NCBI GenBank assembly: GCA_021324445.1
Contig: JAJPJC010000463.1
Span: 1-47,249 of the forward strand
Direction: 5' to 3'
DNA length: 47,249 nucleotides
From: Isosphaeraceae bacterium
GTDB lineage: Bacteria > Planctomycetota > Planctomycetia > Isosphaerales > Isosphaeraceae
In this document: piece by piece, positions 26,776 through 35,147 of the stretch
Layout of the letters: every line of letters begins with the position of its first letter
Position numbering within the stretch: position 1 is the first letter of the stretch
Translations under genes and position numbers: made by a program
Notes under the pieces: generated by a model
What the model was told of the DNA's origin: nothing
Databases searched by the model: none
What the model saw: the letters and a program-made list of their open reading frames with translations, nothing else

Positions 26776-28935
26776 GTGCGAGTGTATGCCCGTCGGAATC
26801 CGGCCCCGGAGGGGCTGCGGCGTGGTCTGCTGCGGCTGGGCGTGCTGCCCGTGCGCCCCCACACCGCTCGGTTGCTCAGCGCCGCGATGCCGGAGAGCCC
26901 GGGGGAGGAGGATCCCGAGCCGATCGAGGACCCGCAGATCCGATCGGTCTGCCAGCTCGACCCGGGCTGGGTCCTCGCCCAGCAGATCGCCGGCCAGCGG
27001 TCCGGCACCTTGGCCATCCTCGCCGAGCGACCCTGGTGGCCGCGGGCGGTGTCCACCGGCCCGCTGGCCGAGGTGATGGGCCGGCTGTGGCGCCATGGGG
27101 TCGCCGTCAGCACCGGGGCCCGTTGGCTGGCGCGCGAGGCCGGCGACCCCGATCCCGAGGTCGTCGCTCGGGCCGGGCTGCTCTGCGACCTGGGATGCTG
27201 GGCCGTCGCGGCCGTCGAGCCGGAATGGCTCTTGAGCTGGGTCCGCCAGGAAGACCCGCGGCGGCGCCGGCAGCAGGAATGCGACGATCTCGGCTCGGAC
27301 TTGCACGACCTGGGCCGTCGGATGGCCGAGCGGTGGAGGTGTGATCCGCTGGTCGTCGACGCCGCCTGGCTCGGCGCCGAGGGCCGCGGCGGGCTCACCG
27401 CCGCCGCGGAACGACCGGGCCGGCTGGCCTTCATTCAGCAAGCCTACCGATGGGCCGAGCAGACCCCCTGGTCCCTGAGCCAGGCGAGTTCCGAGGGCCC
27501 GCCGAGCGACCCTCGGCTGCGGATCCTGATGGCGGAGGTCCAGGCGCGGTGCAGCACCCCGTTCGTCGACGGGGATGCGACCTCTCACGAGGAGCGCCTG
27601 ACGCGGCAAACTGCGCGGCTGCGGCGGCAACTGATCGCCCTGCGGCTGGTCCGGGACCGTTCCGACCGCTTCCTCCAGATGCTGGCCGACTCGCCCCCGG
27701 GCGAATCGCCCCAAGAATGGGCCGATCGCGCCGCGCGGACCTGGTGTGCCGAGCCGGAGGTCAGCGCCGCCCGGGTGGTCTGGCACGGCGCCGAGCGACC
27801 GGCCGTGCCCGAGGGCTCGGACCCCGGCCGGCAGCGTGGGGACGACGGGGCGGATCCGCCGGTCCAGCCCGGCGAGGATCCGCGCCCGCCCACGCTGGTT
27901 CTGCCGCTGGGTGCCCGCGGGGAGCCGTGTGGTTCGATCCAGCTCTGGTGTGCCCCGGGGACGCCCGACCCGGGCCAGCAACTGGCCGCCACGGCGCCGT
28001 GCGCCGCCTGGGGCGCCTGGGCGGCCCTCCTGGCCGATCGCGCGCGCCTGGAGCGGCGCCTCCAGGCGGTCGTCGCGTCCTGCCGGCAACTGCGGGAGAC
28101 CCAGGAGGTTCGGCTCCGCCAGGGCAAGCTCGACGCCTTGGCCGAGTTCGCCGCGGGGGCCGGACATGAACTGAACAACCCCCTGGCGGTCATCGTCGGC
28201 CGCGCCCAGTTGCTGCTGACACGAACCACCGACTCCGAGGTCGCGCGCTCGCTCCAGATCATCCTCAGCCAGGCCCAGCGGACCCACCGCATCCTCCGCG
28301 ACCTGATGTTCATCGCGCGGCCCCCCGCGCCGCGAAACCGGCTCTGCCGGCCTTCGGAATCGCTCCGGTCGCTGCTCCCCGAGTTCGAACGCCAGTGCGC
28401 CGCGCGCGGGATCCAACTGGTCTACGAGCTGGACGAACCACCCGCCTCGACCTGGGCTGATCCCGAGGCCTTACGCCACCTCGCCGAGATCCTGCTGCGC
28501 AACGCCCTCCAGGCCGCGCCGGCCGGCGGACGGATCCACATCCAATCGGTCCGGCACCGCGATGAGCTGGTCTGGTCGTTCAGCGATACCGGCCGCGGGA
28601 TCCTCCCCGCCGAGGCGGCCCACCTGTTCGACCCCTTCTTCTGCGGCCGTCAGGCCGGCCGCGGACTGGGACTGGGACTGCCCCGGGCCGCGCGGATCGT
28701 TGACCTGGCCGGCGGCCAGTTGCGATGGACCTCCCACCCCGGGCACGAGACCACGTTCCAGGTCCATCTCCCCCTGGTCCCACGCCCCGAATCGGCCAGC
28801 CAGGCCATCCCGGCATCTCAACCGGTAGGCCCCGGCCAGCGTGGCCCGGACGGCCCACGCCCCGAATCGGCGAGCCAGGCCATCCCGGCATCCCAGGACC
28901 CGACCGGCCACGACGAGGGCCTGCTGAAACGCTAG
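26776..28935 (+). CDS. Soluble histidine kinase with N-terminal HDOD-like region
   Basis: A 719-residue kinase without membrane helices. The N-terminal 250 residues look like an HDOD-type helical domain (LRRGLLRLGVLPVRPHTARLL and LARAGLLCDLGCWAVA). The centre is Pro/Glu-rich with a weak GAF-like part. The C-terminus has HisKA with His464 in GHELNNPLAVI, N-box LLRNALQAAPAGG and G-boxes DTGRGI and GLGLGL. Class NtrB/PAS-kinase style. The last 50 residues contain a repeated segment RPESASQAIPASQ. GTG 26776 has an AAGGAG site and fits the domain start better than the open frame at 26722. It probably phosphorylates the preceding regulator. Confidence 0.85.
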   Translation: MRVYARRNPAPEGLRRGLLRLGVLPVRPHTARLLSAAMPESPGEEDPEPIEDPQIRSVCQLDPGWVLAQQIAGQRSGTLAILAERPWWPRAVSTGPLAEVMGRLWRHGVAVSTGARWLAREAGDPDPEVVARAGLLCDLGCWAVAAVEPEWLLSWVRQEDPRRRRQQECDDLGSDLHDLGRRMAERWRCDPLVVDAAWLGAEGRGGLTAAAERPGRLAFIQQAYRWAEQTPWSLSQASSEGPPSDPRLRILMAEVQARCSTPFVDGDATSHEERLTRQTARLRRQLIALRLVRDRSDRFLQMLADSPPGESPQEWADRAARTWCAEPEVSAARVVWHGAERPAVPEGSDPGRQRGDDGADPPVQPGEDPRPPTLVLPLGARGEPCGSIQLWCAPGTPDPGQQLAATAPCAAWGAWAALLADRARLERRLQAVVASCRQLRETQEVRLRQGKLDALAEFAAGAGHELNNPLAVIVGRAQLLLTRTTDSEVARSLQIILSQAQRTHRILRDLMFIARPPAPRNRLCRPSESLRSLLPEFERQCAARGIQLVYELDEPPASTWADPEALRHLAEILLRNALQAAPAGGRIHIQSVRHRDELVWSFSDTGRGILPAEAAHLFDPFFCGRQAGRGLGLGLPRAARIVDLAGGQLRWTSHPGHETTFQVHLPLVPRPESASQAIPASQPVGPGQRGPDGPRPESASQAIPASQDPTGHDEGLLKR
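28780..28892 (+). repeat. In-gene 38-bp direct repeat
   Basis: Bases 28780-28817 and 28855-28892 differ at one position. They are 75 bp (25 codons) apart, so both encode the same segment of the kinase C-terminus. Both lie beyond the conserved kinase domain. Confidence 0.8.
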
Positions 28936-29231
28936 GCACTGGCTGCGCGCAGAACCATCGCGTCGGCCAGGTTGTGGCATTCGACGCAGAGGTACGTGAC
29001 GTTGAGCGGTTCGTTGTAGTCCCAGTGGTGGCGCTCCAGGCGGCCATGGCGGCGGCACCAGGCACAGACTTTCGGTCGGGCGATCAGCCCGAGTCGCTCC
29101 CCCAGCGCCGCGGCGTACCGCGCCGATCGGGTACGGATCCGCCGCGGCTTCAGGCTGTCCAGGCTGATCTCCAGATGACGCTGCAGGCGGGTCAACAAGG
29201 CACGATACCGGTTGCGTCTGCCTTTCCTCAT
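28932..29231 (-). CDS. Small HNH-like zinc protein
   Basis: A 99-residue protein. The N-terminal half is Arg-rich and helical. The C-terminal half has a treble-clef pattern: Cys56-x2-Cys59, His68-His69, then NVTYLC at 77-82 and Cys82-x2-Cys85-His86. This matches the zinc scaffold of HNH endonucleases (HH..Y..P..V..LC..CH) and such a catalytic His-His pair. It is shorter than most nucleases, and no phage gene is nearby. Its stop codon overlaps that of the convergent kinase gene by 4 bases. The ribosome-binding site is weak. Confidence 0.7.
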   Translation of the reverse strand: MRKGRRNRYRALLTRLQRHLEISLDSLKPRRIRTRSARYAAALGERLGLIARPKVCAWCRRHGRLERHHWDYNEPLNVTYLCVECHNLADAMVLRAASA

Positions 29232-29613
29232 GGTCGGTCACCCGTGTGGAAAACTGGAAAACCACCCTTGATGCGACGAGACGAGGTGAGGACGGTCGTT
29301 TCCACTCCGTTCGCGGGGCCCTCCGCTGACCTTGCCCCCCAGGCGATCCGCTCCATCTTAACGTCCGCGAATGGTGTACCAAACCGATGTCATGGGCGAA
29401 AACAAGTCGAGCGGTTCACGTAAACAAGATTTTGCAGGTCGCATCGATTGTGCGGATCGACCAGGGGCGGTTTCGCCGGTCGGCGCTTGACACGCCGGAG
29501 GGGATCGGGACCGCAGACCGGCACCCTGGGAGCGATTCCCTGGAGATCCGACACGACGAACTCAGTCGCGGTTCGATGGTCGTCGCGCTCGTCCGAGTTT
29601 GGGGACGAGCGTC
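29232..29613. other. Intergenic region without recognisable feature
   Basis: About 380 bases between the HNH gene start and the ROK gene stop. It should contain the HNH gene promoter on the minus strand, but I see no convincing hexamer pair. The frames present here show no family features. Confidence 0.4.
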
Positions 29614-30600
29614 TCAAGAGGGCACGAACTTCTCGCGCGCCAGCAGGGCCGCGCCGAGGATCCCGGCGTCGTCGCCGAGGGCAGCCCGGTCGATGCGAAT
29701 CCGACCATCGGGGTCGGTCAGGGTTTGGCTCCGCGCCGCGGTCCGCACGAGGTCGAGGTAGGCGTCGCCCAGGGCCCCGGCGACTCCGCCCCCGATGAGG
29801 ACGATCTCCGGGCCCAGGACATTGATCAAGCCGCCCAGTCCCAGGCCGAGGAAGTGGGCGGACCGCTGGACCTCCTTGAGGGCAACCAGATCCTTGGCCG
29901 CCACGGCCTCGGCGAGGTCGCCGCTCTTGAGCCGGCCCCCCTTGCGGGCGATCTTCTCCCCCAGCACGGTGGGCAGGCCCTTGCGAACGGCCTTGGTGAT
30001 CCGCCGCGCGATGGCCGTCTTGCTGGCCAGGGCCTCCATGCACCCGCGCGCCCCGCAGCCACAGCGCGGGCCGCCCGCTTTGACGATGATGTGGCCGAGC
30101 TCGCCCGCGTTGCCGGTGGATCCGGTGACGATCTGTCCGCCCTGGATCACGCAGCCGCCGATCCCGGTGCCGACGAACGCCGCGATGAGGTCGCGATAGC
30201 CCCGGCCGGCGCCCAGGCGGAACTCGGCGTAGCCGCCCACGCGGACATCATTCTGAACCAGCACGGGGCGGTTCAACACGGCCGCCAGCTCCGGCCCAAT
30301 CGGGAAGTCCTTCACGTTCAAGTTGGCGCTGAAGAGGATCACGCCCGCCTGGACATCCAGCGGACCGGGCGAGCCGATCCCCGCTGCCGCGACGTCCGGC
30401 CGCGTGAGGCCGGCCTGCTCCAGGGCCTCGTCGATGCAGGCGATCATGGCCTGGAGGATCGCCGGTCCCCCCTCCTTGGCCGGCGTCGTGCGCTTGGCCC
30501 GCCCCAGGATCCGCTGGTCGCCCGCGACGACGGCGCTCAGAATCTTGGTCCCTCCCAGGTCAATCCCGACGACGGGAGGTCCATCGCCCTGACCGGTCAT
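29614..30600 (-). CDS. ROK-family sugar kinase (glucokinase-like)
   Basis: A 328-residue cytosolic kinase. ATP-binding DLGGTK at 14-19, catalytic region VLVQNDVRVGGYAEF with Asp, sugar-binding GELGHI and the ROK zinc motif CGCGARGCMEALAS near 173-186 are all present. There is no N-terminal HTH, so it is an enzyme, not a NagC-type repressor. Substrate is probably glucose, N-acetylglucosamine or a related hexose. The ATG at 30600 has a GGAG site; the frame extends five codons further without support. Confidence 0.92.
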   Translation of the reverse strand: MTGQGDGPPVVGIDLGGTKILSAVVAGDQRILGRAKRTTPAKEGGPAILQAMIACIDEALEQAGLTRPDVAAAGIGSPGPLDVQAGVILFSANLNVKDFPIGPELAAVLNRPVLVQNDVRVGGYAEFRLGAGRGYRDLIAAFVGTGIGGCVIQGGQIVTGSTGNAGELGHIIVKAGGPRCGCGARGCMEALASKTAIARRITKAVRKGLPTVLGEKIARKGGRLKSGDLAEAVAAKDLVALKEVQRSAHFLGLGLGGLINVLGPEIVLIGGGVAGALGDAYLDLVRTAARSQTLTDPDGRIRIDRAALGDDAGILGAALLAREKFVPS

Positions 30601-30758
30601 ACACCTGCGCTCCAACCAAGGCTTCGGCTCGGTGGGACAGACATTCCTCGCTGCCAGCCGGCAGGCACGAATGCCCGGCCCCCGCCAGGGTCTGATCCCA
30701 TGCCCCCGCGAGGATGATTCTAACCGGTCCCGGCCGGATTGCGAACAGCCAGGCTGGA

Positions 30759-32111
30759 TCAGCGCGTCGCCTCGGCCGCCGCTTCGCGATGCAGACGCCC
30801 CAGCAGCTCGACGGCCTCGGCGACGATCCGCTCCCCCGTCCCCGGCTCGAGGTAGCTGTGCAAGCCGGTCCAGACCTGATAGCCCCCTCGGTCGAAACCC
30901 CGCCGGTCGGGAATGTATCCGATATAGTCATTGGCCAGTTCGAAGACATACGTGTAGCGGAACGGCGAGCGCCGCTTGATCTCCTGGCCGAGCACCGTGA
31001 AGAACTCGCCGGGCACGCCCACCAGGGCCACGTCGCCGATCAAGACTGCCTGGATCCAGGTCTTGCGCTCTTGACCCTGCCGGGGCGCCAGCTTTCGGCG
31101 CATGGCGCGGAAGGTTTCGATCACCGACCGGGCCGCCGCCGGATCCTTGATTCGCTTGGTGCAGTAGGCCATCACCGCCTGGTCGTCCTGGGCTTCCTGG
31201 AAGTGACGGACCTTGACCGTGATCTCCTGCTTCCGCGCCCGGACCGCTGCGACCGGACGGACCTGGGCGGCCTCGAGGGCATTGGTCACGGCCTCGCGAA
31301 TGCGGTAGGTCGCCTCGACCGGCGCGACGTCCAGGTTGTGGGTCGAGCCCGACGCGCCTTCGAAGAAGAGGACAGTCCCCCCCTTCTCTTTCTCGAGCGC
31401 CTGGGCCGCCAGACCGTAGAACGCCGGCGATCGGACCCCGGGCCGGTGCGCCCCGATGGTGTGGGTCGAGTGGTTGAACAGCAGCGCTTCCAGGCCCCCA
31501 TCCCGGCGGCGGAAGGCCAGCACCGGGAGCTCCGGGTCGAACGGGCCGGTCGGCCGCACCGCGTCATCATAAGTCCCGACCCAATAAATAGTCCCGTCGC
31601 CCAGCAGCAGCCGGCTATTCTTCCCGACCGAGGATTCTTCGCCGAGGCGGAAGAGGAATGCCGCCGGAGCGAGCCGGGCGACGGCCTGCGCGGCGGCCTG
31701 GACGATCTTGTCCTCGACCTGGCGCGTGAAGGCCTCGTCACGCTCATAGCCGTGGACCGTGACCGTGGTCGGGGCATGGTGCGTGTGCGTCGCGTTGATC
31801 AGGATGTGGTCGAACGGGATCCCCGTGGTCTGTTCCACCCGGCGGGCGGCGCGGTCGAGGACGTCGCGCTCGACCATCAGCACGTCGCAGGCGATCAGGG
31901 CCACCCGTTGCCGCTGGGCATCCTCCAGGACCACGGCCGAGGCGCGGAGCTCACCTTCCTGGCCCCTGGCCTTGCCCGGCCCGATCCCCCCGCCAATGAC
32001 CATCGAGTCATCGGCCGCGAGGGTCGCCGCCGCGGCGCCCGCCTTCAACTCCTGGGCGGCGGCAGTGGCGCCGCAGCCCAGGGCGACCAAAAGGACGATG
32101 CTCGTTTTCAT
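30759..32111 (-). CDS. Neutral ceramidase-like exported hydrolase
   Basis: A 450-residue protein with a signal peptide (MKTSIVLLVALGCGATAAAQ). It matches the N-terminal domain of neutral/alkaline ceramidase-type proteins: ALIACDVLMVERDVLD, LINATHTHHAPTT (zinc His residues), LLFNHSTHTIG and VAPVEATYRIREA. The C-terminal immunoglobulin-like domain of true ceramidases is missing, as is usual for planctomycete members whose substrates are unknown. No Shine-Dalgarno site precedes the ATG at 32111; instead a heptamer array begins one base upstream of it. Confidence 0.82.
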   Translation of the reverse strand: MKTSIVLLVALGCGATAAAQELKAGAAAATLAADDSMVIGGGIGPGKARGQEGELRASAVVLEDAQRQRVALIACDVLMVERDVLDRAARRVEQTTGIPFDHILINATHTHHAPTTVTVHGYERDEAFTRQVEDKIVQAAAQAVARLAPAAFLFRLGEESSVGKNSRLLLGDGTIYWVGTYDDAVRPTGPFDPELPVLAFRRRDGGLEALLFNHSTHTIGAHRPGVRSPAFYGLAAQALEKEKGGTVLFFEGASGSTHNLDVAPVEATYRIREAVTNALEAAQVRPVAAVRARKQEITVKVRHFQEAQDDQAVMAYCTKRIKDPAAARSVIETFRAMRRKLAPRQGQERKTWIQAVLIGDVALVGVPGEFFTVLGQEIKRRSPFRYTYVFELANDYIGYIPDRRGFDRGGYQVWTGLHSYLEPGTGERIVAEAVELLGRLHREAAAEATR

Positions 32112-32112
32112 A

Positions 32113-32133
32113 GTGGCTGGTAGCTGGTGGCTG
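32113..32133. repeat. Short heptamer array (GTGGCTG)
   Basis: Three 7-base units, GTGGCTG GTAGCTG GTGGCTG, lie immediately upstream (in the gene's sense) of the ceramidase-like start codon, where a ribosome-binding site would be expected. A partial inverted match (GCCGCTAGCCACG) lies at about 32252-32264. Confidence 0.6.
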
Positions 32134-32160
32134 AATAGGTCCATGCACTGGGGAGAGCAG

Positions 32161-32234
32161 GTCGGCGGACGGAGCCGCCTCCTGGAGGAAGACCGGGGAT
32201 TGCCGTCTTTGTAGGAGCCGGCTCCGTCCGGCGA
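32161..32234. repeat. REP-like hairpin doublet (GTCGGCGGACGGAGCCG family)
   Basis: The arms 32161-32184 and 32211-32234 are inverted repeats of 24 bases with two to three mismatches. The sequence CGGACGGAGCCG resembles a single arm near 22706 (CCGGAGGGAGCCGGCTCC). Confidence 0.6.
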
Positions 32235-32255
32235 CTCTGGGTTCTCATGAAGCCG

Positions 32256-34136
32256 CTAGCCACGACTGCGAAGCTTGCGCCCTCGGAACACATCGAGCGA
32301 CTCACCGGGTGGCAGGATCGACGGCTCTCGGCCCAGTTCCAGGTGGGGCAGGTGGGGGCCCGGCTCGACGCGGCGGGCCTTGGTCAGGTCGATCCGTTCG
32401 TCGGCGAGCATCACCTCGAACTTGCGGTTCCCCGAGAGCAGCAGGGGAATCCGCACGGTGAACGTGCTGCCCTGGCCGGCCTGGCTCTCCAGGTGGACAT
32501 CGCCGCCCAGCAGCTTGGTCAGCTCGCGGACGATCGAGAGGCCCAGTCCGGTCCCCTGGTGCTCGCGCGTCAGGACATCCTCGCCCTGGCCGGGGGCCTT
32601 GGCCTGGCGGAACTTCTCGAAGATCGTCTCCCGGTCCTCCTCGGCGATGCCGATCCCGGTATCCTGGACCTCGACGACCACAAATCGGCCTTCGGCCCGC
32701 GCGCGGAGGGTCACTCGGCCCCCTTCCGGGGTGAACTTGATGGCGTTGGACAGCAGGTTGTACAGGACCTGCCGCAGCTTGCCCGGATCCTGGCGCAACA
32801 GGGGGATCGCCTCGTCGATCCGGTAGTCCAGGGTGATATTCTTCCGCTCGGCGATCGGCCGCGTCAGGTTGGTCAGGCCCTCGCAGACATCCCGGATCGA
32901 GAAGTCCTCGGTGTGGACCTCCATCTTGCCGCTCTCGATCTTGGCCAGGTCGAGGATGTCGTTGATCATCGCCAGCAGCATCTTGCCCGACGACTGGATG
33001 TTGCCGGCATAGCGCCGGTGCCGTTCGTTGAGCTGATCGCTGCCGGCCAGGACCTCTGAGAAGCCGATGATCGAATTGAGCGGGGTCCGCAATTCGTGGC
33101 TCATGGTCGCCAGGAAGTCGCTCTTGAGGCGATTCATCTCGAAGAGTGCCAGGTTGGCCTGGGCCAGCTCGTCGACCTTGCGGTCGAGGTCGTTGTTCAC
33201 CTGGCGGAGCTCCTGCTGCATGGCGACCAGGTTGTGGAGCATCCGGTTGAAGGCGTGCGAGAGCTCCTCGAACTCGTCGCCGGTCTCGATCTGGCTGCGG
33301 ATCGTGAGCCGGCCGGCGGCAATCGCGTCGGAGACGTCGCGCAGGTGTTTGACCGGCTTGACGATGACGTACCGCACGATCATGTAGAAGAAGAGCATCG
33401 CCAGGATGGCCGTGACCATCGCCGCCGTGATCAGGATCGCCCGGTTGCTGTTGATCGCCGTGGTGGTCTGCTTCATCGGCCAGCCGACCACGACGGCGCC
33501 GGCCAGGTCCCCCTCCTTGGTCTGGACCTGGTGCTGGCCATCGGGCGACGGCTTCCAGAGGTGGTTGTCGATGTGGGTCTCGTCCTCCCCGTGGCAGTCC
33601 ATCAGGCAGCCCGGCTTGAAGAACACCGCCTGGATATACTGGTACTCCTTCTTATCGGGGGTGATCTGTTCGCGCCAGGTCGGCGTGCCATCGGCGAAGG
33701 TGTGGGTCTTGTCGTGGGACGTCCCGGTCTTGCCCGCCGCTTCTTCCTTCCGGGCCGACTCGAGGAAGCGAGCGAGGGTCGCGCGCTCGAAGTCGTTGGG
33801 CGGTTCCTTCTTCGAATCATTCGGATCGTAGGGGTCGAGCACGCGGCCCTTGTGATTGGGGAGGTCGTCCAGCGGCTTCAGCTCGCCCCAGAGGGCCTCG
33901 AGGGTCGTCTTGAAGTTGCTGTTGCCCAGCGACTTGTAATGGATGTCTTTCAAGGTCGAGGTGATCAGCATCCGGGCGGTCTGGGTCGTCTGCTTCCGCA
34001 CCAGGCTCTCGGTCTTCTGGCCGTACCAGAAGAAGCTGCCCGAGACCAGCACGAGGATACCCAGCCCGAAGATGAAGCGGCACTTCCGCTCCAGGCTGGT
34101 CTCCCCGAGCAGATGCTTGAAGCTGCGATACGACAC
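32256..34136 (-). CDS. Membrane sensor histidine kinase with a cytochrome-like CX3CH motif
   Basis: A 626-residue membrane kinase. Helices at about 21-38 and 233-256 enclose a periplasmic sensor of about 190 residues that resembles the DUF3365/Tll0287 haem-binding type. It contains FFKPGCLMDCHGEDE, that is Cys177-x3-Cys181-His182, a possible covalent haem c site. Next come HAMP (258-311), HisKA with His347 (ATMSHELRTPLN) and HATPase with N-box LLSNAIKF and G-boxes DTGIGI and GTGLGL. The last 60 residues are Arg/Pro-rich. Presumed to sense redox state or a gas; no partner regulator is adjacent. Confidence 0.88.
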   Translation of the reverse strand: MSYRSFKHLLGETSLERKCRFIFGLGILVLVSGSFFWYGQKTESLVRKQTTQTARMLITSTLKDIHYKSLGNSNFKTTLEALWGELKPLDDLPNHKGRVLDPYDPNDSKKEPPNDFERATLARFLESARKEEAAGKTGTSHDKTHTFADGTPTWREQITPDKKEYQYIQAVFFKPGCLMDCHGEDETHIDNHLWKPSPDGQHQVQTKEGDLAGAVVVGWPMKQTTTAINSNRAILITAAMVTAILAMLFFYMIVRYVIVKPVKHLRDVSDAIAAGRLTIRSQIETGDEFEELSHAFNRMLHNLVAMQQELRQVNNDLDRKVDELAQANLALFEMNRLKSDFLATMSHELRTPLNSIIGFSEVLAGSDQLNERHRRYAGNIQSSGKMLLAMINDILDLAKIESGKMEVHTEDFSIRDVCEGLTNLTRPIAERKNITLDYRIDEAIPLLRQDPGKLRQVLYNLLSNAIKFTPEGGRVTLRARAEGRFVVVEVQDTGIGIAEEDRETIFEKFRQAKAPGQGEDVLTREHQGTGLGLSIVRELTKLLGGDVHLESQAGQGSTFTVRIPLLLSGNRKFEVMLADERIDLTKARRVEPGPHLPHLELGREPSILPPGESLDVFRGRKLRSRG

Positions 34137-34289
34137 GAGTCACTACTCCTCGGCCGGACGAGTTCTCCGGAAGCGGCGAAACCGACCGGCAGGAACGCTC
34201 GGACTACTCAGAAATGCCGGGTCAGGGCAACGTGCCTCTTTTCTTGCCAGGTTAATCCGAAGCGGGACTCCCGTCGAGACCGGCCCGCC

Positions 34290-34541
34290 TCAACGCCGGA
34301 CCCGGCCCCGACTCTTGGTCGTCGTGCGGGGCTTCTGGTCGATTGCGGTTGCTGCCGTTTGCTCCTGGGCGATCGGCTCGAAGCGAATCCCGTGATCGCC
34401 CGGGTAGGGCTTGCGGTGATCGTGTTTATTCATCTGGATGCGCAGAGGGACCTCGTCCGGGAACGCGCGACATCTCAGAATGGTAAAATCTCCGGAACGG
34501 TCTAGATGGATGCAATCGAAGCACTGAGGATCACTGATCAT
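34290..34541 (-). CDS. Small Cys-rich protein, conserved but of unknown function
   Basis: An 83-residue protein with a C-x2-C pair (CFDCIHLDR), a third Cys (LRCRAFPDEVP) and a HDHRKPYPGDHGIRFEPI block. I recognise the pattern from many small bacterial proteins, often beside phage or toxin-like genes, but no function is known to me. The Cys/His content suggests a zinc site. Its start overlaps the stop of the upstream zincin gene in an ATGA arrangement (34538-34541), so the pair is co-translated. The C-terminal 25 residues are basic and disordered. Confidence 0.72.
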   Translation of the reverse strand: MISDPQCFDCIHLDRSGDFTILRCRAFPDEVPLRIQMNKHDHRKPYPGDHGIRFEPIAQEQTAATAIDQKPRTTTKSRGRVRR

Positions 34542-35062
34542 GGCCGAGGGCCCCGAAACCGATCAAAAAGGGTCATGACGTCGCCATCGTAGCTCAAGCC
34601 TGCCCAGAGACCAGCATACACCTCTGCCACGAATTCCTTCCCACTCCAGGTGGCCAAACCGCTCACACTCCGTGCCAATTGCCTTTGGGCAGCAGTCAGG
34701 TCAGCATGCCAGAGCAGGGAGCGCTCGTCCGTAGTCAGCAAACGGTAGTGGGCCCTATGGCCAAGTTCATGCCTGACGAGGTGATGTTGATTTTGAGTCG
34801 AAAAGAATCGTATGTGTCCTCGTAGGTACGAATCCATATCGAGCCACGCTCCATGGTCGGGATTGAAGACGATCACATCATCGAGGGAGTCATAAGCCGC
34901 GATCACTCTGGCCCGTTCGAACGGATCGTCGAACATCGCCTGGAGATGCTCGCGGGCCTCCTTCAGCGGCACGACGGGAACTCCGCGGCGTCTGGCGACG
35001 CGCGCCGCCTTGCGGATCGCCGCATGGATCCTCCGCCGTTTCTCCGGATCGCCCACTTCCAT
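34538..35062 (-). CDS. Zincin-like protein with HELGH motif
   Basis: A 174-residue protein with HHLVRHELGHRAHYR, giving HExxH at 98-102 and a third possible ligand downstream, the signature of a zinc metallopeptidase. It lacks a signal peptide. The N-terminal half is basic and helical. The overlapping Cys-rich gene downstream may encode an inhibitor, immunity or accessory partner. The longer frame reaching 35272 would overlap the mutM coding region, so ATG 35062 is preferred although its ribosome-binding site is weak. Confidence 0.72.
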   Translation of the reverse strand: MEVGDPEKRRRIHAAIRKAARVARRRGVPVVPLKEAREHLQAMFDDPFERARVIAAYDSLDDVIVFNPDHGAWLDMDSYLRGHIRFFSTQNQHHLVRHELGHRAHYRLLTTDERSLLWHADLTAAQRQLARSVSGLATWSGKEFVAEVYAGLWAGLSYDGDVMTLFDRFRGPRP

Positions 35063-35147
35063 GTTTTTCTTCAACGCACGAGAGGAATCCGTGCCTCCGA
35101 GGTGCCGCCACAGACTACCCGAAGCGAGCGGTCGGGGCCAGAGGGAC

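Noticed and set aside
26506..28416. 636-codon frame on the minus strand
   Set aside because: Antisense to the histidine kinase, which has clear catalytic motifs; composition is Arg/Gly/Pro-biased.
30714..32123. 469-codon frame on the plus strand
   Set aside because: Antisense to the ceramidase-like gene, which has a signal peptide and zinc motifs.
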